This document shows, in pieces, positions 44,932 to 52,968 of a stretch of 64,000 bases of DNA (positions are counted from its first letter, which is position 1; the number at the start of each line of letters is the position of its first letter). The notes under the pieces are model-generated. The model did not search any database. It saw nothing but the letters and a program-made list of their open reading frames with translations, and was not told the origin of the DNA. Source of the DNA: Azoarcus sp. (GTDB lineage: Bacteria > Pseudomonadota > Gammaproteobacteria > Burkholderiales > Rhodocyclaceae); contig JAUVVG010000011.1 of NCBI GenBank assembly GCA_030604735.1, forward strand, positions 26,459 to 90,458. Direction: 5' to 3'. The translations under genes and the position numbers were made by a program.

Positions 44932-46032
44932 ATGGACAGAATGCAGGTCACCTACCGCCTCGCCGCCTCGCCGGCCGATGTCGAGACTCGAGCCCGGGCA
45001 ATCGCGGTCGAACAAAGCATCGAAATGCCGCCCCATGCGGTGCGCAATACGCGGGTGTCCGACTGTGTGCTCGGCCAGGTGACAGACATCCAGCCCGACC
45101 GACCTGGCCATTTCCAGGTAACAATCGCGTTGGCCAGCGAGACGACCGGATTCGAGGCTGGTCAACTGATGAACATGTTGTTCGGCAACAGTTCATTGCA
45201 CCCGGACGTCGAACTGCTCGATATCGAGATCAGTGCGAGCACGGCCGGGCGCTTTGGCGGCCCCCGCTTCGGCATAGAAGGCTTGCGTCGGCTCACCGGC
45301 GCCCACGGTCGCGCGATGACCTGTACCGCACTCAAGCCACAAGGCAGCACCATCTCCGAACTGGCCTCGCTGGCCCGCAGTTTCGCTCATGCCGGCATCG
45401 ACCTGATCAAGGACGACCACGGCCTGGCCGACCAGCACAGCGCACCGTTCGCCGAACGTGTCGCGGCGATACAGCACGCTGTCGCCGAGGCCAATGCCCG
45501 GACCGGTCATCGTACCCTGTATGCGCCCAGCCTGACCGGCGGCCCGGCGCGACAACTGGCACAGCTGGAGGCGGCCCGAGGCGCCGGTGTCGGTGCCATC
45601 CTGCTCGCCCCGATGGTGTCCGGCATGGGTGCGCTTCAGGAACTGACGGAGCAAGGCCTGCCCATCCTGGCCCACCCGGCGCTGGCCGGCGCAGGCCAAA
45701 TCGCCCCACCGCTCCTGCTCGGCAAACTGTTCCGGCTGGCCGGCGCCGACGCTGTGATCTACCCCAACCATGGCGGCCGTTTCAGCTTCAGCCCCGAGCT
45801 GTGCCGGGCGGTCGCGGATACGGCCCGCCACCCCTGGCACACCCTCGCGCCGGCGATGCCGGTGCCGGCCGGTGGCATTCAACCGAGCCGCATCGACGAA
45901 TTGCTGGCCTTCTATGGCAATGATGTGATGCTGCTGATAGGCGGCGCCCTGCTGGAAGCAGACGACATCGAGACCGCTGCCCGCGAGTTCGTCAACCGGG
46001 TCAAGGCGCAGGCGGAGGAGTCCCGCCCATGA
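44932..46032 (+). CDS. RuBisCO-like protein (form IV)
   Basis: 366-residue homologue of the RuBisCO large subunit. The barrel is recognisable: FGGPRFGIEGLRRLTG (108-123), CTALKPQG (131-138, where RuBisCO has TIKPK), GIDLIKDDHGL (155-165, where RuBisCO has the carbamylated lysine and KDDE), LAHPALAGA, YPNHGG and GGIQPSRI. Compared with true RuBisCO, the motif Glu after Lys-Asp-Asp is His163 and the loop-6 lysine is absent, so carboxylation is not expected. The Rhodospirillum rubrum RuBisCO-like protein isomerises 5-methylthioribulose 1-phosphate and works with a cupin; a cupin gene follows here too. The same role is a reasonable inference. An ATG three codons later is an alternative start. Confidence 0.9.
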   Translation: MDRMQVTYRLAASPADVETRARAIAVEQSIEMPPHAVRNTRVSDCVLGQVTDIQPDRPGHFQVTIALASETTGFEAGQLMNMLFGNSSLHPDVELLDIEISASTAGRFGGPRFGIEGLRRLTGAHGRAMTCTALKPQGSTISELASLARSFAHAGIDLIKDDHGLADQHSAPFAERVAAIQHAVAEANARTGHRTLYAPSLTGGPARQLAQLEAARGAGVGAILLAPMVSGMGALQELTEQGLPILAHPALAGAGQIAPPLLLGKLFRLAGADAVIYPNHGGRFSFSPELCRAVADTARHPWHTLAPAMPVPAGGIQPSRIDELLAFYGNDVMLLIGGALLEADDIETAAREFVNRVKAQAEESRP

Positions 46033-46184
46033 CGACCAAGCCGCGGCAAGCAATGCCCTCCCTCGATCCCGCCCGCGTGCAGAACGCATCGCCCGCCTCC
46101 GGCCCACGCGATCGGGCAAGTCCTGGCACGTCGTCGGCAGCACTGGAAGCGACGCCTGGCCAATCGACTGGACGGGACGAAAAC

Positions 46185-46634
46185 ATGGCCGAGTCGACAC
46201 ACCGCCAAGCCCTGCCCGGGTTTCGCTGGGACGCGGTCGAACTGCTGGCCTACAAGCCAGAAGGCGCAGCACCGTTCAAGGACATCACCCGCCAGCTGCT
46301 GTTCCGGACCGAAGGGCTGGCGTGCGAGTTGCGCTACTTCGAGGTCGCAGCGGGCGGGCACTCCACCCTGGAGCGCCATGAACACGAGCATGCGGTGATG
46401 GTTTTGAACGGCAGCGGCCGCTGTCTGGTAGGCGACCGGATTCACGATCTGCAGCCATTCGATCTGGTCACGATCCCGGCGATGACCTGGCATCAGTTCC
46501 GCGCGAGCGGGTCCGCTCCGTTCGGCTTCCTGTGCATGGTCAATGTCGAGCGCGACCGCCCGCAATTACCGGACGAGTCGGCGTTGAACGCGCTCAGGCT
46601 CGACGCCGACATCGCCGACTTCATCCGGGCCTGA
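46185..46634 (+). CDS. Cupin protein, candidate methylthioxylulose-5-phosphate sulfurylase
   Basis: Single-domain cupin of about 149 residues. Cupin motif 1 is visible as GGHSTLERHEHEHAVMVLNGSG, with possible metal ligands H59, H65, H67, H69, and motif 2 around IPAMTWHQFRA (H103). A cysteine (C117, FGFLCMVN) lies in the barrel. The frame is open back to an ATG at 46029 overlapping the RuBisCO-like stop by 4 nt, but those 52 residues are low-complexity with weaker third-position GC, so I prefer 46185. In R. rubrum a cupin beside the RuBisCO-like gene releases methanethiol from methylthioxylulose 5-phosphate to give DXP. Adjacency suggests the same here; not proven. Confidence 0.8.
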   Translation: MAESTHRQALPGFRWDAVELLAYKPEGAAPFKDITRQLLFRTEGLACELRYFEVAAGGHSTLERHEHEHAVMVLNGSGRCLVGDRIHDLQPFDLVTIPAMTWHQFRASGSAPFGFLCMVNVERDRPQLPDESALNALRLDADIADFIRA

Positions 46635-46645
46635 GCCCGCGTCGT

Positions 46646-47746
46646 TCAGGAGACGGCGAGCATCCGCTCCAGTGCGACCTTGGCCAGTTCGGCCTCGTGC
46701 TCGGGTACGCTGATCCGATTGACCACGTTGCCGTCAGCCAGATTCTCCAGCGTCCACGCCAGGTGCTGCGGGTCGATACGCTGCATGGTCGAGCACATGC
46801 ACACGGTAGGCGCCATGAACTGGACGGTTTTGCCTTCGGGCTTCATCTCTTCGGCCAGGCGGTTGACCAGGTTCAACTCGGTACCGACCAGCCAGCGCGT
46901 GTTGGGCGCGCCGGCCTTGATCGTGTTGATGATGTACTCGGTCGAACCGACATAGTCCGAGTTCTGGCAGACCTCCAGACTGCTCTCCGGATGAGAGATC
47001 ACCAGACCGTCCGGATGCTGCATGCGCCAGCGACGGATGTGGCTTTCCTGGAACATCTGGTGCACCGAGCAGTGGCCTTTCCACAGGATCACCTTGGCAT
47101 CCCGGATCTGCTCCGGAGTGAGGCCGCCGTATTCGAGATCCGGATCCCACACCACCATTTTCTCCAGCGGGATGCCCTTCTTGTAGCCGGTCCAGCGGCC
47201 GAGATGCTGGTCGGGGAAGAACAAGACCTTCTCGCGCTGCGCGAAAGCCCAGTCGAGAATGGTCGGCGCATTGGTCGAGGTGCACACGATGCCGCCATGC
47301 TCGCCACAGAAGGCCTTCAGGTCGGCAGCCGAGTTGATGTAGGTCACCGGCGTGATCAGGTCGTCCGGCATCCCAAGAACCTCGGTCAGCTCGCGCCAGC
47401 AACGCGTCACCTTGGCCAGGTTGGCCATGTCGGCCATGGAACAACCGGCCGCCAGATCCGGCAGGATCGCGATCTGATGGGGCTGGGACATGATGTCGGC
47501 CACTTCGGCCATGAAATGCACGCCGCAGAACACGATGTATTCAGCCGAAGTCTGCGAGGCGAGCTTGGCCAGCTTCAGCGAGTCGCCGGTCAGGTCGGCA
47601 TGCTGATAGACGTCGGCCCGCTGGTAATGGTGACACAGCAGCACCGCGCGGTCGCCCAGCCGGGCACGGGCGGCGCGTATCCTGGCCTGGGCCTCGTCGT
47701 CCTGCAGCGAGTTGAAACGATCGAAACTGATGGTCGCGACTTGCAT
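46646..47746 (-). CDS. nadA: Quinolinate synthase NadA
   Basis: 4Fe-4S enzyme condensing iminoaspartate and dihydroxyacetone phosphate to quinolinate in NAD synthesis. 366 residues. Features: AVLLCHHYQRADVYQHADLTGDSLKLAK, IVFCGVHFMAEVADIM, LPDLAAGCSMADM (cluster Cys), HPESSLEVCQNSDYVGSTEYI, and FMAPTVCMCSTMQRI (cluster Cys region). No nadB or nadC nearby. The gene is read toward the cupin gene and ends 11 nt from its stop. Confidence 0.95.
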   Translation of the reverse strand: MQVATISFDRFNSLQDDEAQARIRAARARLGDRAVLLCHHYQRADVYQHADLTGDSLKLAKLASQTSAEYIVFCGVHFMAEVADIMSQPHQIAILPDLAAGCSMADMANLAKVTRCWRELTEVLGMPDDLITPVTYINSAADLKAFCGEHGGIVCTSTNAPTILDWAFAQREKVLFFPDQHLGRWTGYKKGIPLEKMVVWDPDLEYGGLTPEQIRDAKVILWKGHCSVHQMFQESHIRRWRMQHPDGLVISHPESSLEVCQNSDYVGSTEYIINTIKAGAPNTRWLVGTELNLVNRLAEEMKPEGKTVQFMAPTVCMCSTMQRIDPQHLAWTLENLADGNVVNRISVPEHEAELAKVALERMLAVS

Positions 47747-47885
47747 GGCTTTTATCTCTTGGAGTTCAAAGGATTCGGACCACGCTCGCTGGCGGCGGTT
47801 GCAGTCCGATAATGACTGAGCAGATGGCGTTCGAAGGCGGCCGTTTCAAGCCGAGGCAGCCATGAAAGCCAGCCGGCGCAGCGTT

Positions 47886-48338
47886 TCAGCCTTGTTGCCA
47901 GGGTAGCCCGGCGTAGCGCCAGCCGCCCACCCGGTTGCGATGCCCTTGCGCATCCTTGTCGCCCTCGAAACCCTCCAGCACATTGTAGGCCTCGAGATAG
48001 CCCGCCTCGAGCGCGACCCGGGCGGCCTGATCGGAGCGCCCCCCCGAACGACACAGGAACATCACCAGCGCCTCCGGGTCGACCTCACGCTTGAGCTGGG
48101 CCAGAAAGGACGGGTTGGGTTTGCTGCCCGGATAAGTCAACCATTCGATCTCGACCGCATCCGGCACCCTGCCGACCCAGTCCCATTCGGCACGGGTGCG
48201 CACATCCACCAGCCGGGCGCCCGGCGCAAGCTGCCAGACCTCGTAGGCCTCGGCCGGTGTCAGCGCGCCCGCATAGGGCAGGCTCATCTGTTGCGCACGC
48301 TCGCGGGCGAGGGCGAGCAGGTCACTTAGTTTGCCCAT
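47886..48338 (-). CDS. Rhodanese-like domain protein
   Basis: Single rhodanese domain, 150 residues, no signal peptide. The domain runs from about residue 25 (LTPAEAYEVWQLAPGARLVDVRTRAEWDWVG) to the catalytic loop FLCRSGGRSDQAA with the active-site cysteine. Likely a cytoplasmic sulfurtransferase. An ATG three codons upstream (MTVMGK) is an alternative start. It is divergent from the cation-efflux gene with only 55 nt between, and nadA lies 139 nt downstream on the same strand; that gap holds nothing I recognise. Confidence 0.9.
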   Translation of the reverse strand: MGKLSDLLALARERAQQMSLPYAGALTPAEAYEVWQLAPGARLVDVRTRAEWDWVGRVPDAVEIEWLTYPGSKPNPSFLAQLKREVDPEALVMFLCRSGGRSDQAARVALEAGYLEAYNVLEGFEGDKDAQGHRNRVGGWRYAGLPWQQG

Positions 48339-48393
48339 GACTGTCATCCGGATAGAATCTGAAGATTGACAAGTATACCGCCAACCCGCCCCC

Positions 48394-49563
48394 ATGAAGC
48401 CAAGCCCCGCCGATTCGATCAGCGCTACCGACCCCAGGCGCGCCCGCGGGATACAGCGAGTCACCTTGGTCGCCATCTTCACCAACGCTTCGCTCGCGTT
48501 GGGGCAATTCGTGATCGGCATTTTCGCCAACGCCTTCAGTCTGGTCGCCGACGCGGCCCATACCCTGTCCGATCTGTTCACCGACTTGATGGTCCTGCTG
48601 GCCGCGCGCAAAGGCGCAGACCCGGCCGATACCAATCACCCCTACGGGCATGGCCGCTACGAGACCGCCGCCACACTGATTCTCGGCGCGATCCTGGGCG
48701 CGGTCGGGTTCGGTTTTCTGTGGAGTTCCGGGGTACGACTCCAGCACATGGACGAGGCCCCGCCGATTCATCAGGCGGCGCTCTACATGGCACTCCTCAC
48801 CTTGATCATCAAGGAAGCCCTTTTCCGTTTCGCCCTCGCCGCCTCGCGCAGGCTGAAGGCTCCGGTGCTGGAGGCCAACGCCTGGCATGCCCGCTCCGAC
48901 GCCGCCTCGTCACTAGTGGTCGCGGTTGGTATCGGCGGCAGCCTCGCCGGCTATCCCTTCCTGGAGCCGCTCGCGGCCGCGGTGGTCGGCTTTCTGATCC
49001 TGAACATGGGCATACGCTTGTGCTGGCGGGCCCTGCGCGAGCTGGTCGATACAGGTTTGTCCGAAAGCGAACTAGCCAAGATCCGCGCCACCATCCTGGC
49101 CACACCAGGCGTGATCGGCCTGCACGACATGCGTACCCGCCGTATGGCCGACCGAGTGCTGTGCGATGCCCATATCCAGGTAGACCCGAGAATTACCGTC
49201 TCAGAAGGGCATCGGATCTCGGACTCGGTGTACTTCCGCATCCGCGCCGCCCATCCCGATGTGCGTGACATCCTGGTCCATATCGACCCGGAAGACGACA
49301 CCGACCTGCAGACTCCGCCACCGGGGCGCCTACCCGAGCGTACCGAAGTCAGGACAGACATCGCCGGCCTGCTAGGGGGTGGGGTGACGCCGTCGCGGGT
49401 ACAGATCCATTATCTCGGCCACCGCGTCGAGGTCGAAGTCATGCTGCCTGCCCGAACCTGGCGTGAGCTCGACCCACGCGCACTGAAGGAACGCACCGGC
49501 GCACTGATTCATCACCGACCGGAGTACCGTGCAATCACCTTTTTCGTGCAGGACGCACAGTAA
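48394..49563 (+). CDS. Cation diffusion facilitator (FieF/CzcD-like) efflux protein
   Basis: Inner-membrane divalent-metal/proton antiporter, 389 residues. About six helices fill residues 25-215. Metal-site motifs are VADAAHTLSDLFTD (D53, H56, D60 pattern) in helix 2 and NAWHARSDAASS in helix 5; both have the H/D set seen in Zn/Fe/Mn CDF members. A cytoplasmic C-terminal domain (DMRTRRMADRVLCDAHIQVDPRITVSEGH) follows, and the protein has an extra 80-residue tail (from about 310), longer than E. coli FieF (300). Substrate not predictable from this. It ends 265 nt before glnA. Confidence 0.9.
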   Translation: MKPSPADSISATDPRRARGIQRVTLVAIFTNASLALGQFVIGIFANAFSLVADAAHTLSDLFTDLMVLLAARKGADPADTNHPYGHGRYETAATLILGAILGAVGFGFLWSSGVRLQHMDEAPPIHQAALYMALLTLIIKEALFRFALAASRRLKAPVLEANAWHARSDAASSLVVAVGIGGSLAGYPFLEPLAAAVVGFLILNMGIRLCWRALRELVDTGLSESELAKIRATILATPGVIGLHDMRTRRMADRVLCDAHIQVDPRITVSEGHRISDSVYFRIRAAHPDVRDILVHIDPEDDTDLQTPPPGRLPERTEVRTDIAGLLGGGVTPSRVQIHYLGHRVEVEVMLPARTWRELDPRALKERTGALIHHRPEYRAITFFVQDAQ

Positions 49564-49584
49564 TGGGGCGCACTTCTATTCACA

Positions 49585-49601
49585 CGCACACTCTTGGTGC
49601 A
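49585..49601. promoter_or_regulatory. NtrC-type binding site upstream of glnA
   Basis: GCAC-N7-GTGCA (49586-49601) matches the NtrC consensus TGCACC-N5-GGTGCA except at the first base and one inner position. A weaker palindrome CGCAC-N6-GTGCG lies at 49624-49639. They stand about 185 and 145 nt before the predicted sigma-54 start, a normal enhancer distance. Confidence 0.6.
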
Positions 49602-49751
49602 TTTAACCGTGTTCCGGCCTGTCCGCACTATGGCGTGCGGCGATGAACCGGCGTATCGTCGCGCCACGTGCGATTGCTGTCGGGAAGCTTGCTGCTTGCG
49701 GACACGGTTTGGTCGATATCGACACGACAGCGTCCCATCGTCGGCATGGAT

Positions 49752-49768
49752 TGGCACGAGTTATGCTT
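49752..49768 (+). promoter_or_regulatory. sigma-54 (-24/-12) promoter of glnA
   Basis: TGGCACGAGTTATGCTT matches the consensus TGGCAC-N5-TTGC with GG and GC separated by exactly 10 nt and one mismatch (A for T). It lies 61 nt upstream of glnA. With ntrB and ntrC downstream, nitrogen-regulated expression is strongly suggested. Confidence 0.75.
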
Positions 49769-49828
49769 TTCCCCGCTCACCGGAAGTTTTACCGTTAGCC
49801 CTTTCGCCACATCTCATCAGGAGTGAAT

Positions 49829-51238
49829 ATGAACTCACAAGAAGTCATGAAGATGATCCAGGAAAACGAAGTTCGCTTCGTGGATCTGCGCTTTACCGAT
49901 ACCCGGGGCAAGGAACAGCACGTCGGACTGCCGGTGTCGGCATTCGAAGAAGACCATTTCGAGCACGGCCACCCGTTCGACGGCTCGTCGATCGCCGGCT
50001 GGAAGGGCATCCAGGCTTCGGACATGATCCTGCTGCCGGACGCCGACACCGCGTATATCGATCCGTTCTACGATGAAACCACGCTGGTGCTGACCTGCGA
50101 CGTGATCGAACCGTCCGACGGCAAGGGTTACGACCGCGACCCGCGCTCGATCGCCAACCGTGCCGAGGCCTACCTCAAGAGCACCGGCATCGGTGACACC
50201 GTGTTCTTCGGGCCGGAGCCCGAGTTCTTCGTCTTCGACTCGGTCGAGTGGTCGGTGGACATGTCCGGCGTCTATAGCAAGATCATCTCCGAAGAAGCCG
50301 CATGGTCCACCGCCGACAAGTTCGAAGGGGGCAACACCGGCCACCGTCCGCGTGTCAAGGGCGGCTACTTCCCGGTCCCGCCGGTCGACTCGCTGAACGA
50401 CATCCGCGCCGCGATGGTGCTCGCGCTCGAATCCTGCGGCGTCCCGGTCGAAGTTCACCACCACGAAGTCGCCAACGCCGGCCAGTGCGAGATCGGCACC
50501 AAGTTCAGCACGCTGACCAAGCGCGCCGACTGGACCCAACTGCTCAAGTACATCGTGCACAACGTCGCGCACCAGTACGGCAAGACCGCGACCTTCATGC
50601 CCAAGCCCATCGTCGGCGACAACGGCTCCGGCATGCATGTCCACCAGTCGATCTGGAAGGACGGCCAGAACCTGTTCGCAGGCAACGGCTATGCCGGCCT
50701 GTCCGATACCGCGCTGTACTACATCGGCGGCATCATCAAGCATGCCCGCGCGCTGAACGCGATCACCAACCCGTCGACCAACTCGTACAAGCGTCTGGTG
50801 CCGCACTACGAGGCCCCGACCAAGCTGGCCTACTCGGCCCGTAACCGCTCGGCCTCGATCCGCATCCCGTACGTGGCCAACCCCAAGGGTCGCCGCATCG
50901 AGTCGCGCTTCCCGGATCCGATGGCCAACCCCTACCTGTGCTTCGCCGCGCTGATGATGGCGGGCCTGGACGGTATCCAGAACAAGATCCACCCGGGCGA
51001 CCCGGCCGACAAGAACCTGTACGACCTGCCGCCGGAAGAGGACGCGCTGATCCCGACCGTCTGCACCAGCCTCGACCAGGCGCTGGAAGCCCTCGACGCG
51101 GACCGTGAGTTCCTGACCCGTGGCGGCGTGTTCTCGAACGACTTCATCGATGCCTACATCGAGCTCAAGATGGAAGAAGTCAATCGCCTGCGCATGACCA
51201 CGCACCCGGTCGAGTTCGACATGTACTACAGCCTGTAA
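49829..51238 (+). CDS. glnA: Glutamine synthetase, type I
   Basis: ATP-dependent glutamine synthetase, central to ammonium assimilation; forms a dodecamer. 469 residues from the ATG at 49829, which has AGGAG upstream and matches the E. coli length. Motifs: [40 protein letters not shown]-type [44 protein letters not shown], and the adenylylation site NLYDLPPEE with its Tyr, so GlnE control is expected. A sigma-54 promoter and NtrC-type sites precede it, an intrinsic terminator follows, and ntrB-ntrC lie downstream. Confidence 0.97.
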   Translation: MNSQEVMKMIQENEVRFVDLRFTDTRGKEQHVGLPVSAFEEDHFEHGHPFDGSSIAGWKGIQASDMILLPDADTAYIDPFYDETTLVLTCDVIEPSDGKGYDRDPRSIANRAEAYLKSTGIGDTVFFGPEPEFFVFDSVEWSVDMSGVYSKIISEEAAWSTADKFEGGNTGHRPRVKGGYFPVPPVDSLNDIRAAMVLALESCGVPVEVHHHEVANAGQCEIGTKFSTLTKRADWTQLLKYIVHNVAHQYGKTATFMPKPIVGDNGSGMHVHQSIWKDGQNLFAGNGYAGLSDTALYYIGGIIKHARALNAITNPSTNSYKRLVPHYEAPTKLAYSARNRSASIRIPYVANPKGRRIESRFPDPMANPYLCFAALMMAGLDGIQNKIHPGDPADKNLYDLPPEEDALIPTVCTSLDQALEALDADREFLTRGGVFSNDFIDAYIELKMEEVNRLRMTTHPVEFDMYYSL

Positions 51239-51264
51239 TCCAGGCGTCGGTTCGAGCGTTAACG

Positions 51265-51293
51265 AAGGGACGGGCATTGCCCGTCCCTTTTTT
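51265..51293 (+). terminator. intrinsic terminator after glnA
   Basis: An 11-bp stem AAGGGACGGGC/GCCCGTCCCTT with a 3-nt loop and a T run, 27 nt after glnA. It should separate glnA from ntrBC expression, perhaps partially. Confidence 0.9.
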
Positions 51294-51347
51294 ATCGGGT
51301 CTAATCAGGCCGGGTATGCCACTCGACACACAGGAACCCTTCGCCCC

Positions 51348-51803
51348 ATGAGGATCACCACTGCGCTCGTTTTGCTTTCTTCCCTGCTTGCCTTTCCGGC
51401 CGGCGCCAACGTATACAAGTGCGTTGCAGCCGATGGCAGTGTCACCTATACCAACGATCGCTCCCTCAGCCGCAACTGCACGCCGCTCAACCCGGACCTC
51501 CCGTTTTCGACCATTCCGGCCCCATCACGCCCGAGTACGACGGTTTCGCCTGGCGCGAGCCCGAGCCCATCCTCCTTTCCGCGCGTCGCCCCCGGCACCC
51601 AGCGCGCCCGGGACGACACCCGGCGACAAATCCTGCAATCCGAGCTCGACGCCGAGCAGGCCGCGCTCGAATCGGCGCGCAGTGCGCTGGAAGACTCGAC
51701 AGCCCGCCCCGACGGCGAGCTGGCCCGCTCCTATCAGGATCAGATCGACCTTCATCGACGCAACATCGACGCCCTGGAAAGGGAGATCCGCTCGCTCCGA
51801 TAG
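51348..51803 (+). CDS. DUF4124-domain secreted protein
   Basis: 151-residue secreted protein. Signal peptide MRITTALVLLSSLLAFPAGA, then a DUF4124 domain with NVYKCVAADGSVTYTNDRS (two cysteines, C25 and C44 in the full protein), a Pro/Ser-rich linker (about 55-85) and a charged coiled-coil tail (LDAEQAALESARSALEDS; NIDALEREIRSL). Function unknown. Such genes commonly sit between glnA and ntrB in betaproteobacteria as I recall; a link to nitrogen control is not shown. Confidence 0.82.
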   Translation: MRITTALVLLSSLLAFPAGANVYKCVAADGSVTYTNDRSLSRNCTPLNPDLPFSTIPAPSRPSTTVSPGASPSPSSFPRVAPGTQRARDDTRRQILQSELDAEQAALESARSALEDSTARPDGELARSYQDQIDLHRRNIDALEREIRSLR

Positions 51804-51860
51804 TCTGGTCACCTGGCGTGAGTTTTGCTTTCTGTAAGGCAAACCATCCGGCACGACAGC

Positions 51861-52931
51861 ATGACGAGACTTCCGTACAACCTGACTACCACCGGCCCGT
51901 TCGCGGGACTGGATCTGCTTTCTTCGGCAGTCGTGCTGCTCGACGACAGTCTGGTCATCCGCTACATGAACGCCGGAGCGGAAAACCTGTTCGCGGTCAG
52001 CCATCGAAAGCTGGTCGGACATCCGCTGACACACTTGCTTGGGCTCAGCCACGGGCTCGAAAGCGCCCTCGACAACACCCTGCGCACCAGCTGGAGCTAC
52101 ACCGGACAGGATCTCAAGATCGCGCGCGCCGAGGCCGAGCCCCTGCACCTGGACTGCACGGTCAGCCCGGCCGAAGCCTCCGGCGTCAGCCTGCTGCTCG
52201 AGTTCCGACCGCTGGACGCACAGCTGCGCGTCGCCCGGGAAGAGCAGCTCCTGCAGCAGCAGCAAGCCAATCGGGAACTGATCCGCAACCTCGCACATGA
52301 GATCAAGAATCCGCTCGGCGGAATCCGCGGTTCGGCCCAGTTGCTCGAGCGCGAGCTCACCGACCCGCAGCTGCGCGAATACACCGAAGTCATCATCGCC
52401 GAAGCAGACCGGCTGCAGGACTTGATGAACCGCATGCTGAGCTCCCACTGCATGATGCGCCCCGGGCTGCTCAACATCCACGACGTACTCGAACGCGTCC
52501 GCCGCCTGGTGCTGGCCGAATACCCCGACATCACGATGCGGCGCGACTACGACACCAGCCTGCCCGAGCTCACTGCCGACCGCGAGCAGCTTATCCAGGC
52601 CATTCTCAACATCACCCGCAATGCGGCACAGGCGCTGCAAGGCTGTGGCGAGATCCAGTTCCGGACCCGGGTCGCGCGCCAGGTCACGATGGCCAAGCGA
52701 CGATTCAAACTGGCACTGGAATTGCAAGTGATCGACAACGGCCCCGGCATCCCGGACGAAATCCGTGACAAGATCTTCTATCCCCTGGTTTCGGGGCGAG
52801 AAGGGGGCAGCGGTCTGGGCTTGTCCCTGGCGCAAAGCTTCGTCGAACAACACCACGGCATGATCGAGGTGGACACGCGCCCGGGCAGAACCTGCTTCAC
52901 GATATTGCTACCGATTTCCGACCGTGCCTGA
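51861..52931 (+). CDS. glnL: Nitrogen regulation sensor kinase NtrB
   Basis: Cytoplasmic histidine kinase/phosphatase that responds to PII and phosphorylates NtrC under nitrogen limitation. About 356 residues. An N-terminal PAS-like domain (residues 16-110, LLSSAVVLLDDSLVIRYMN) is followed by the H-box NLAHEIKNPLGGIRGSAQLLE with H146, the N-box ITRNAAQAL and G-boxes VIDNGPGIPDEIRD and GSGLGLSLAQSFVEQHHG. ATG 51861 (MTRLPYNLTTTG) is preferred; an earlier start adds 12 residues. ntrC follows after 37 nt. Confidence 0.94.
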   Translation: MTRLPYNLTTTGPFAGLDLLSSAVVLLDDSLVIRYMNAGAENLFAVSHRKLVGHPLTHLLGLSHGLESALDNTLRTSWSYTGQDLKIARAEAEPLHLDCTVSPAEASGVSLLLEFRPLDAQLRVAREEQLLQQQQANRELIRNLAHEIKNPLGGIRGSAQLLERELTDPQLREYTEVIIAEADRLQDLMNRMLSSHCMMRPGLLNIHDVLERVRRLVLAEYPDITMRRDYDTSLPELTADREQLIQAILNITRNAAQALQGCGEIQFRTRVARQVTMAKRRFKLALELQVIDNGPGIPDEIRDKIFYPLVSGREGGSGLGLSLAQSFVEQHHGMIEVDTRPGRTCFTILLPISDRA

Positions 52932-52968
52932 GGTCTGCGTCGAGTCGCACCAACATAGTGCATAGAGA

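Noticed and set aside
44932..46032. Functional RuBisCO for carbon fixation
   Set aside because: The loop-6 lysine is absent and the metal-motif glutamate is replaced by histidine; no rbcS, cbbQ or cbbR is nearby.
46029..46184. Extended cupin start overlapping the RuBisCO-like stop
   Set aside because: The extra 52 residues are low-complexity and less GC-biased at third positions than real genes here; kept only as an alternative.
49835..51277. A 480-codon minus-strand frame opposite glnA
   Set aside because: Shadow of a highly conserved gene with strong codon bias; no ribosome site or family motif.
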